A DNA stretch of 11,279 nucleotides from Actinomycetota bacterium (GTDB lineage Bacteria > Actinomycetota > UBA4738): contig JACDEY010000014.1 in NCBI GenBank assembly GCA_013816105.1, positions 1 to 11,279 of the forward strand. Direction: 5' to 3'. The notes under the pieces are model-generated. The model was not told the origin of the DNA and searched no databases. It worked only from the letters and a program-made list of their open reading frames with translations. Position numbers and translations under genes: made by a program. Position 1 is the first letter of the stretch; each line of letters begins with the position of its first letter. This document shows positions 1 through 6,482 of the stretch, in pieces.

Positions 1-72
1 GTCGTGGGATGGCCGGCTACTACGGCCGGCCGCCCCTTGACGCAGCTCCTGACCAAGGTCCGCCACTTCTGA
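1..72 (+). CDS. 3' end of an unidentified gene (partial)
   Basis: An open frame runs in from the left edge and stops at TGA 70-72. It encodes 23 residues ending in TTAGRPLTQLLTKVRHF. The frame is free of stops and has G/C-rich third positions, as expected for a gene tail in this genome. A promoter for the next gene follows 20 bases later, so the stop is well placed. The fragment is too short to assign to a family, and it could be a chance open frame. Confidence 0.4.
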   Translation, partial: VVGWPATTAGRPLTQLLTKVRHF

Positions 73-92
73 GTCAGCCGGCCTAATCGGGC

Positions 93-121
93 TTGAGTCC
101 CACAACGAGCCAAGCTATCGT
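93..121 (+). promoter_or_regulatory. Probable sigma-70-type promoter for the DUF1761 gene
   Basis: A -35-like TTGAGT (93-98) is separated by 17 bases from a -10-like TATCGT (116-121). Transcription would begin near 128. That places a purine-rich ribosome-binding stretch (AAGGGGGG, about 139-146) and the ATG at 151 in the leader. It also argues against the upstream TTG at 121 as the start codon, because that TTG overlaps the -10 box. This is inferred from motif and spacing only. Confidence 0.45.
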
Positions 122-150
122 TGCGTCGCTGGCGGGGGAAGGGGGGAAGC

Positions 151-579
151 ATGAGCTTTGACGTCCTCCGCGATCTCAACTGGCTCGCCGTCGTTCTTGG
201 GGGGGTGGGCTACTTCGCGTTAGGGGCCCTCTGGTTCGCGACGGTCACCTTCGGCAAGGCCTGGCAGCGCTCGATGGGTTGGGAGAACACTGAGGATCAG
301 CCCGGGCCGGGTGCCGCCCTGTATGTCGGTCCGCTGATCACGTGCCTCCTATCCTCGTTGGCCGTCGGGATGCTTGCGAAGGCGACGGGCTCCACCACGT
401 TCGGCGACGGCATCGTTCTGGGCCTGGTCGTCGGGGTGGGAGTTTCCGCGGCGGTCCTGTTCGTCACGGGAATCTTCGATCCCAAGAAGCCGCAGCCCAT
501 GACGTGGTTCGCCATCGCGGCCGGATACCACCTGGTCGGGCTGCTGATCGCCTCGGTGATCGTCTCCATCTGGGACTGA
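151..579 (+). CDS. DUF1761 family integral membrane protein
   Basis: A 142-residue protein with four predicted membrane helices, at about residues 11-31, 55-77, 85-108 and 118-140. The first helix ends in LGALWFATVTFGKAWQ, which matches the G-x-LW-[FY]-x(n)-FGK-x-W signature typical of DUF1761 proteins. The length is normal for the family (about 130-150 residues). The molecular function is unknown; only a cytoplasmic-membrane location can be inferred. The open frame extends back to TTG 121, but ATG 151 has a strong AAGGGGGG ribosome-binding stretch just upstream and lies downstream of a good promoter, so it is the better start. The gene converges on a decayed DUF1801-like gene, and the stop codon sits almost exactly at the expected end of that gene. 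Confidence 0.85.
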   Translation: MSFDVLRDLNWLAVVLGGVGYFALGALWFATVTFGKAWQRSMGWENTEDQPGPGAALYVGPLITCLLSSLAVGMLAKATGSTTFGDGIVLGLVVGVGVSAAVLFVTGIFDPKKPQPMTWFAIAAGYHLVGLLIASVIVSIWD

Positions 580-894
580 GGGCGCGGGCCTCGTTCTCCT
601 CGATCCGCGCCTTGACGAGGTTCTTGACAATAGCGGCGGGGAGCGGCTTGCCGGCCGGGAAGCGGATGGTCTCCTTGGAGGTCTCGTAGGCCTCCAACTC
701 GTCCTTGTGTGCTTCCAGCACGGAGGGGCTCAGGGGGTACTAGCTGCAGTGGTTCGGGAACGCGCCGACGGCTACGAGCGGCCCGTGCTGCTTGAAGGTC
801 GGTATCCGTAACTGATAGTCTCGGTGGCCTTGGGCGCGGCAGCCCTAATCGCCTTGCGAAGGTTCTCGAGAGAGGCCCGCGCCTCCTCCGGCAT
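580..894 (-). pseudogene. Decayed DUF1801 / YdhG-like gene (frameshift plus nonsense codon)
   Basis: Three minus-strand segments read as one DUF1801 protein. The first (894 to about 806) begins MPEEARASLENLRKAI and continues to ETISYG. About 1 base is then missing near 805, and the frame resumes as IPTFKQHGPLVAVGAF and PNHCS. A TAG at 742-740 interrupts it. Reading continues as YPLSPSVLEAHKDELEAY, then TSKETIRFPAGKPLP and KNLVKARIEENEARA. These match, in order, the conserved ISYG-[x]-PTFK, HCSxYPxS, EAHKDEL, YxTSKGTIxFPxxKPLP and K-x-VKxRxxEN blocks of that family. The stop codon falls where relatives have Leu or Phe, so a single base change explains it. The normal terminator is also lost, and the frame runs on antisense into the DUF1761 gene as far as 464. 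Upstream of 894, RFKAV is in the same frame, but the usual DEYxA segment before the MPEEAR block seems to be missing. YdhG-type proteins are small frataxin-like proteins of uncertain role, so any lost function is unclear. Confidence 0.7.
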
Positions 895-938
895 TCTGAC
901 GGCCTTGAACCGGCGAGCCCCGGCGAATGGGTAGAGTC

Positions 939-1112
939 TCAGTTTGAATCTGAAGGAACCGCTGAAGATCGCCGACGGCTACGCACTAGTTTCACCACGC
1001 CGACAGCAATCATCAAGGCGCTTGCTGGCCACAGGATGAAGGCGGTGAACCACAATGCGGCGCCGAGCCAGATTGCCGCGGCTGCACCGAGGAACCAGCC
1101 CCACCAGGTCAC
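939..1112 (-). CDS. Possible small two-helix membrane protein
   Basis: An open frame runs on the minus strand from about 1154 to a TGA at 941-939. From GTG 1112 it would encode 57 residues. Two hydrophobic stretches, about residues 2-26 (Trp/Ala/Leu-rich) and 28-42, are followed by a basic tail, KLVRSRRRSS. The hydrophobic-then-basic pattern is what a small inner-membrane protein looks like. No clear ribosome-binding site precedes the GTG, and the open frame continues upstream (ERPRLRWLRLLVV), so the start is uncertain or the 5' end may be lost. It lies directly upstream of the decayed DUF1801 gene on the same strand and may be part of the same degenerating region. I do not recognise a family. 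It could be a chance frame, but the composition argues mildly against that. Confidence 0.35.
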   Translation of the reverse strand: MTWWGWFLGAAAAIWLGAALWFTAFILWPASALMIAVGVVKLVRSRRRSSAVPSDSN

Positions 1113-1178
1113 GACAAGCAGTCTAAGCCAGCGTAGGCGGGGTCTTTCGAGGACTCAGAATTCCAGAGAATGACAATC

Positions 1179-1208
1179 TTGTAATTTGGCGGACTCGCGA
1201 GATACCGT
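1179..1208 (+). promoter_or_regulatory. Probable sbcDC promoter, possibly leaderless
   Basis: TTGTAA (1179-1184), an 18-base spacer and TACCGT (1203-1208) form a promoter-like pair in a locally AT-richer stretch. The -10 box ends only 6 bases before the ATG at 1215, and no Shine-Dalgarno sequence precedes that ATG. Transcription would therefore start at or very near the A of the start codon, giving a leaderless mRNA. This is inferred from sequence only. Confidence 0.45.
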
Positions 1209-1214
1209 AGTCCC

Positions 1215-2378
1215 ATGAGGCTTCTCCACACGGGCGACTGGCATGTCGGTCGGGCCATTCGCGGGCGGGCGCGGACCGAGGAGTTCGACGACGCGCTCAC
1301 CGAAGTCGTCGGGATCGCCCGGCAGGAAGGCGTGGACGCAGTCCTCCTCGCGGGCGACCTTTACGACCACCGCTCCCCCGCTCCGGAGGCCGACGCGCTC
1401 GTCTTCGAGGCGCTCGTTCGTCTCTACGAGGCCCACATCCCTGCCGTCGTCATTCCCGGTAACCACGACTCAGCGCTGCGGCTCGAGGCGCTGGCGAAGC
1501 TCCTCGCGCCGATCGGGGTGACCGTGGTCCCGCGAGTCACCCCGCCCGACCAGGGTGGCCTCGTCGAGGTTCCGGCACAGGACGGCACTGAGGCCGCCCT
1601 CGTCGCCTGTGTTCCCTTCGTCCCCGAGCGCCGATTCGGGGACGCCGCCGCCCTTTTCAGGGCCACCGAGGAGTGGTATCAGGGCTACGCCGAGGGCATG
1701 GGCCGGTTGCTCGCGGCAATGACCGAGCCGTTCCGCGAGGACCGCGTGAACGTCCTGCTGGCCCACCTGTTCACCGACGGCGCCATCCCCGGCGGCGGAG
1801 AGCACCAGATCACCATCGGCATCGAGTACGCGATATCGCCCTCCCGCCTGCCGCCCACGGCGAGCTACGTCGCGCTGGGCCACGTCCACCGGCCGCAGGC
1901 TGTTCGCGGCGCCCCCTCCCCCACTCGCTACGCGGGCTCGCTTCTGCAGCTCGACTTCGGGGAGATGGAACAGACGAAGTCCGTCGCCATCGTTGATGCC
2001 AGCCCCGGCCGGCCGGCGAAGGTTCGCGAGATCCCTCTGTTCGCCGGGCGGCGCCTGATTGACGTCGAGGGCTCGCTGGACGAAGTGCTGGCGAAGGGCC
2101 GGGATCTGCCGGACGCCTACCTGCGCGTGTTCGTCTCGACCGACGGCCCCGTGCCGGGCATGGCGGCGCAGATCCGCGACGCGCTGCCGAACGCGGTGGA
2201 CGTCTCGCTTCGGTACGAGCGCACGGAGGCGAAGGACGAGGGCCGGCCGCTCTCCTCGCTCCAGCCGCGCGATCAGTTCCTCTCCTACTACCGCCGCGAG
2301 CACGGCGTGGACGACGTGCCGCACACGCTGGTCCGGGCGTTCGACGAGGTCCTCGAGGACATCGGCCAGGGATCCTGA
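1215..2378 (+). CDS. sbcD: Nuclease SbcCD subunit D (Mre11-type exonuclease)
   Basis: A 387-residue calcineurin-like metallophosphoesterase, the nuclease subunit of the SbcCD (Mre11-Rad50) complex that cleaves hairpins and processes DNA double-strand ends in the cytoplasm. The metal-binding motifs appear in order: GDWH (D8, H10), GDLYD (D48), GNHDS (N83, H84, D85), the AHL histidine (H184), and GHVH (H223, H225). The C-terminal third is the less conserved capping region that contacts SbcC. The length matches the family (about 380-410 residues). The start at ATG 1215 is fixed by the immediate MRLLHTGDWHVG core, which normally begins at residue 1. The stop overlaps the sbcC start as TGATG, so the two subunits are almost certainly translated from one message. 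Confidence 0.96.
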   Translation: MRLLHTGDWHVGRAIRGRARTEEFDDALTEVVGIARQEGVDAVLLAGDLYDHRSPAPEADALVFEALVRLYEAHIPAVVIPGNHDSALRLEALAKLLAPIGVTVVPRVTPPDQGGLVEVPAQDGTEAALVACVPFVPERRFGDAAALFRATEEWYQGYAEGMGRLLAAMTEPFREDRVNVLLAHLFTDGAIPGGGEHQITIGIEYAISPSRLPPTASYVALGHVHRPQAVRGAPSPTRYAGSLLQLDFGEMEQTKSVAIVDASPGRPAKVREIPLFAGRRLIDVEGSLDEVLAKGRDLPDAYLRVFVSTDGPVPGMAAQIRDALPNAVDVSLRYERTEAKDEGRPLSSLQPRDQFLSYYRREHGVDDVPHTLVRAFDEVLEDIGQGS

Positions 2379-4939
2379 TGAGGCCGCTCCGGCTCGAGGT
2401 CAAGGGCTTCACCGCCTTCCGTGAAGCGCAGCCGATCGACTTCACCGCGCTCGACGTGTTCGCCATCGCTGGCCCGACCGGCTCCGGCAAGTCCTCGCTG
2501 CTCGACGCAATGACCTACGCGCTCTATGGCCGCGTCGAACGTGTCGGCGACCGGGTGAGCCAGCTGATCAGCCAGGGCCAGCCCCGGATGGCGGTGACGC
2601 TCGAGTTCCAGGTCGGAAACGAGCGGTACCGCGTCACCCGCTCGACCCCGGCGAAGGGCGCCACGAAGATCCAGCTCGAGCGGCAGTTCGACGGCGAGTG
2701 GGTCCAGGCCGGCGACGGCTCGGACCGCGTGCGCGAGGCCGACAGGATCATCACCAGAACCATCGGCCTGACCTACGACGGCTTCACGCGTTCCGTCCTG
2801 CTTCCCCAGGGGAAGTTCGCCGAGTTCCTGGTGGGCGATGCGAAGAAGCGCCGCGACATCCTTACGGAGCTCCTCGGCCTCTCGCTGTTCCGCAGGATCG
2901 CCGAGCGAGCCGGCGCCATCGCCAAGGAGTCCCACATCCGGGCCGGGACCATGGCCGACATGCTCGAGCGCGAGTACACGGAGACGACCCCCGACGCGCT
3001 GAAGGCGGCGCGTGCGGCGGCTAAGGAGGCCGAGAGGCGCGAGAAGGCCCTTGGCGCGGTCGCCGAGCAGGTGCTGGAGATCCTCGGGCGGTGGAAGGAC
3101 TTGAAGCGCTCGGTGGACGAGCTCCGGGCCTGCGCAGACGAAGCTACGGCCGCGGCGGTGAACGCCGGCGCCGCGTCGGAAGAGCTCGCCAGCCTCGCCG
3201 GGAGGCTCGACGAGGCCATGAACAAGGTCGAGGCCACTGCTGCTGCGTCGAAGGCCGCCGGCGCGGCGCTGGACGAGGCCCGAGTCGCCCTTCGGGATGT
3301 GGATACATCCATCGGTCGAGCCGAGGACCTGTCCCGAGCGCTGACTCGAGCCCACTCGCTGATGGAGGCCCGACGAGCGCGAGACGCCAGGATCGGCGAG
3401 CGTGACCGAGCCATGAACGCCGCGCAAGGCCTCCGGCACGCGCTCGAAGCCGCCGAGGGGACCACGATCGAGGCGGCCGAGGCTCTCGGCGCCCGGGAGC
3501 GTGAGCTCGCCGCCGCCGAGGCGGCCCTCGAGGAGGCCCGGCACGCGGACCTGGTGGCGGCCGTGTCGAGCGGCCTGCGAGCGGGTGATCCCTGCCCTGT
3601 CTGCGGCCTCCCCTTGGAGGAGGCGCCGCGGCCATCTGGCGCCGAAGGCCTCACTCGGGCGATGGGCGCGATGGAGGAGTCGCGAAAGCGGCTTGAGAAC
3701 GCTCGCCGCGCAGCGACTCAGGCAGAACGTGGCCTCGAGTCGGCCCGTCGCGACGTCGATGCGAACACTGCCGAGGAGCGGCGGCTCGCCGCCGATCTGG
3801 AGGAACTGGAGTCGAGGATTGTGGCCGATGAGGAAACCCTGGCCACGGTCCTCGGCGATCCGCTTCCAGACGATCCCGGGGCGGCTCTGGAAGAACGAAT
3901 GGCCGAGCTCCGCCGACTGGACCGGGCGGAGCGGGATGCCGAGCGTCTCGCGGCCGACGCGGCGCAGGCGCTGTCCAAGGTCGAAGGGGAGCGAGACCGG
4001 GTCGCGGCCCTCATCGAGCGCCAGCGGGATCGCCTGGCGGCCGACCACCGACCGCTGCTCGATCGGGCCGCCCGGGCGATCGGCAAGGACGCCTCCCCCG
4101 TGAAGCTGTCCTCGCCGCCAAGCGCCGAAGACCCCGCGGCGCTCGAGGCGTTCGCCCGGAAGCTCGCCAAGGCCCTCTCTGCCTTCGCCCGGCGACTCGC
4201 CGAAGAGGTCGAGCGGCGATCCTCCATCGAAGGTGAGCGGCTCCGGGAGGCGGTCGAACGGGTAGGCGACCTGGTCGACCCGGCCCCCACGCTTGATGGC
4301 ATTGCGCAAACGCTCGACGCGGCGTGCCGGACGGCCACCGCGGACGTCGCCACAACGGCGCAGCGAGCCGATGACCTGGCCTTGCGACTCGAACGCAAGA
4401 AGGAACTGGCCGGGGAAGGCAAGCAACTCGAGGATCGAAGTCGGCTCTTCAAGGTCCTCGCGCTAGAGCTGAGGGCCGACCGGCTCATCGCGTTCCTGCA
4501 GGCCGAGGCCCTCCAGGTCCTCGCCGCGGCGGGCTCCGAGCGCCTGGTGGCGATCTCCGACGGCCGATACCGCCTGGTCTGCCGCGACGACGAGTTCTTC
4601 GTGGTGGACCTGTGGAACGGCGACGAGGAGCGGAGCGTGCGGACGCTCTCCGGAGGCGAGACCTTCCTCGCGTCGCTCGCCCTGGCGCTGGCGCTCGCCG
4701 ACCAGGTCCGGTCGCTCTCGGTGACCGACCGGGCAAGGCTGGACAGCCTCTTCCTCGACGAGGGCTTCGGCACCCTGGATCAGGAGGCGCTTCGAACGGT
4801 GGTCGACGCCATCGAGCAACTCGGTGGGGACGGCCGGCTCGTCGGCGTGATCACCCACGTGCGCGAACTGGCCGAGCACTTCCCCCGTTTCGAGGTGACG
4901 AAGTCTCAGAGGGGCAGCTCGGTCGCGCTCGTTTCCTGA
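2378..4939 (+). CDS. sbcC: Nuclease SbcCD subunit C (Rad50-type SMC ATPase)
   Basis: An 853-residue SMC-like ATPase that opens and tethers DNA ends for SbcD. Walker A is GPTGSGKSS (residues 32-40, K38). The Q-loop is LPQGKF (Q144). A zinc hook CPVC (C406, C409) joins two Ala/Glu/Arg-rich coiled-coil arms (about 170-400 and 415-680). The ABC signature is LSGGE (757-761), and Walker B plus the D-loop is LFLDEGFGTLD (D794, E795, D801). All catalytic motifs are intact. The protein is shorter than E. coli SbcC (1048 residues), with the difference in the coiled coils, which is common in the wider family. The start ATG 2378 overlaps the sbcD stop and has AGGGA five bases upstream. The gene ends 22 bases before the convergent amidohydrolase, and I see no clear terminator hairpin there. 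Confidence 0.96.
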   Translation: MRPLRLEVKGFTAFREAQPIDFTALDVFAIAGPTGSGKSSLLDAMTYALYGRVERVGDRVSQLISQGQPRMAVTLEFQVGNERYRVTRSTPAKGATKIQLERQFDGEWVQAGDGSDRVREADRIITRTIGLTYDGFTRSVLLPQGKFAEFLVGDAKKRRDILTELLGLSLFRRIAERAGAIAKESHIRAGTMADMLEREYTETTPDALKAARAAAKEAERREKALGAVAEQVLEILGRWKDLKRSVDELRACADEATAAAVNAGAASEELASLAGRLDEAMNKVEATAAASKAAGAALDEARVALRDVDTSIGRAEDLSRALTRAHSLMEARRARDARIGERDRAMNAAQGLRHALEAAEGTTIEAAEALGARERELAAAEAALEEARHADLVAAVSSGLRAGDPCPVCGLPLEEAPRPSGAEGLTRAMGAMEESRKRLENARRAATQAERGLESARRDVDANTAEERRLAADLEELESRIVADEETLATVLGDPLPDDPGAALEERMAELRRLDRAERDAERLAADAAQALSKVEGERDRVAALIERQRDRLAADHRPLLDRAARAIGKDASPVKLSSPPSAEDPAALEAFARKLAKALSAFARRLAEEVERRSSIEGERLREAVERVGDLVDPAPTLDGIAQTLDAACRTATADVATTAQRADDLALRLERKKELAGEGKQLEDRSRLFKVLALELRADRLIAFLQAEALQVLAAAGSERLVAISDGRYRLVCRDDEFFVVDLWNGDEERSVRTLSGGETFLASLALALALADQVRSLSVTDRARLDSLFLDEGFGTLDQEALRTVVDAIEQLGGDGRLVGVITHVRELAEHFPRFEVTKSQRGSSVALVS

Positions 4940-4961
4940 GGCCCCCGGCCAGCGCACCACT

Positions 4962-6482
4962 CTACGCAGCGAAGACCTCGCGCCCCCGCGACACGGTGAG
5001 GATCGGCCGCAGCCCGCGCGGGTCCTCGACCGTCAGGGGGTCCTGATCGTAGACCGCGAAGTCGGCCTGCATGCCGGGCTCCAGGCGGCCCTTCTTGTCT
5101 TCCAGGTGCGCCAGGCGGGCGCTTCCCGCCGTGAACAGGCGAACCGCCTCCTCCCGAGTGAGTCGCTGCGTCGGGTCGTGGTGGCTCTCGAGGGCCCAGA
5201 GTCCGTACATGGGGTCCAGGGGCGTGACGGGGGAGTCCGATCCGGCGCCCACCTCGAGCCCCCGAGATAGCAGTTTCGCGAAGGGATTCATAGCCTGCGC
5301 CCTTCGCTCCCCCAGCCGTCGCTCGTACAGGCCGCCCGGGTGCCCCCACTCGGCGTCGAACGCGGGCTGGACCGAGATGGCGAGCCCCAGCGCCGCCGCC
5401 CGCTCCACCTGCGTCCCGACCGGGATCTCGAAGTGCTCGATGCGGTGCCGGCGAGCCCGGAAGTGCCGGCGTTCCCGGGAGTCCAGGCTGCGGTAGACCC
5501 GCTCCCACACGCGCAACGCCTGCTCGATGGCCAGGTCGCCGATGGCGTGGCAGGCGACCTGGAGCCCCGCCAGATGCGCGTTGTGGAAGCACTCCGCCAT
5601 CTCGTCGTCGGTCTCGTAGAGGACGCCTGTCTCGGCGTCGCCGTGCGCATCGGCGTACGGCTCCGATACGGCGGCCGTTCTGGCGCCGATCGAGCCGTCC
5701 AGGGAGAGGTCGCCGCCTAGCGTCTCCAGGCCGAGGTCCATCACCCACGGGATGTCCGTGTCGGCTACGTACACGGAGACGTCGACGGGGAGCCGGTCCC
5801 GGTGAGTCAGCAAGACCTCCACCTCCCGACGGCCGTGCGACAACGGGATCGCCATCTCGTTCACCGCCGTGACCCCGCGGGAGGCCGCGAAGGCCGTGGC
5901 CTGAAGCTGCAGCTCGCGGAGTTCATGATCGCTGAGGGATTCGTGGAACCAGCGCTGGAGGCGCCGGTTCGCCTTGCGCCGGATCACGCCCGTGGGGCGG
6001 CCGTCGGCGCCCGTGTCGACACCGTCCTCGTCCATAGCTCCGGACAGGCGGATGGCTGCCGTGTTGGCCAGGGCGATGTGCGAGTCGGCCCTGATGAGGA
6101 TCAGAGGAATGTCGCCCAGCTCGTCAAGCTCCGCGAACGTGGGAAGCTCCGGACGGTTCCAACGGCTCTCGTCGAACCCGTGCGCGAGGATCTTCGTCGG
6201 CTCGTGTCTGAGCTCTTCGGCGACGAACCCCAGCATCTCGGACCCGGACCGTGCGCGGTCGATCGGAATGCCGATCTCCGAAAGCGTTGTCCCCGTGAGA
6301 TGGACGTGCGTGTCGATGAAGCCGGGCAGGATGGTCGTGCCCGGGAGGTCGACCTCGCGCTCGGCCTCGGGAGCATCGCCGACTCCGACCCGCTCCACGT
6401 GGCGGCCGTCCACGAGCAGCCACTCCCCGATAGCCCGATGCCCGAGCGTGTACACGCGCGACGCCCGGTACAAGGTCTTCAC
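4962..6482 (-). CDS. YtcJ-like metal-dependent amidohydrolase
   Basis: A 506-residue amidohydrolase-superfamily enzyme (amidohydro_3 / YtcJ type). The composite beta-sandwich halves flank a TIM barrel with the expected metal and catalytic motifs: GFIDTHVHL (H59, H61), CHAIGD (H312), RIEHFE (H350) and GAGSDSP (D416). The YtcJ-typical DGSIGARTAA and EPYAD segment lies at about 262-277. The C-terminus returns to the sandwich (GRLEPGMQADFAVYDQDPL). Relatives hydrolyse N-substituted amides or related C-N bonds, but the substrate cannot be predicted. There is no signal peptide, so it is probably cytoplasmic. The GTG start at 6482 is preceded by GGAG at 5-base spacing and overlaps the TGA of the upstream UnbV gene (GTGA). 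A much longer upstream open frame exists but only reads antisense-quality sequence inside that gene. Confidence 0.88.
   Translation of the reverse strand: MKTLYRASRVYTLGHRAIGEWLLVDGRHVERVGVGDAPEAEREVDLPGTTILPGFIDTHVHLTGTTLSEIGIPIDRARSGSEMLGFVAEELRHEPTKILAHGFDESRWNRPELPTFAELDELGDIPLILIRADSHIALANTAAIRLSGAMDEDGVDTGADGRPTGVIRRKANRRLQRWFHESLSDHELRELQLQATAFAASRGVTAVNEMAIPLSHGRREVEVLLTHRDRLPVDVSVYVADTDIPWVMDLGLETLGGDLSLDGSIGARTAAVSEPYADAHGDAETGVLYETDDEMAECFHNAHLAGLQVACHAIGDLAIEQALRVWERVYRSLDSRERRHFRARRHRIEHFEIPVGTQVERAAALGLAISVQPAFDAEWGHPGGLYERRLGERRAQAMNPFAKLLSRGLEVGAGSDSPVTPLDPMYGLWALESHHDPTQRLTREEAVRLFTAGSARLAHLEDKKGRLEPGMQADFAVYDQDPLTVEDPRGLRPILTVSRGREVFAA

Noticed and set aside
11..31. GGCCGGC direct and inverted repeats
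   Set aside because: They are short GC-rich repeats inside the apparent gene tail, with no run of T after them. They are probably chance in a high-GC genome.
1470..2324. A 284-residue minus-strand open frame opposite sbcD
   Set aside because: It is antisense to a gene with a complete set of phosphoesterase motifs, and its composition shows no family resemblance.
2288..4426. A 712-residue minus-strand open frame opposite sbcC
   Set aside because: It lies entirely antisense to a gene with intact Walker, signature and zinc-hook motifs. Long antisense frames are expected when third positions are G/C-rich, and its translation shows no recognisable domain.
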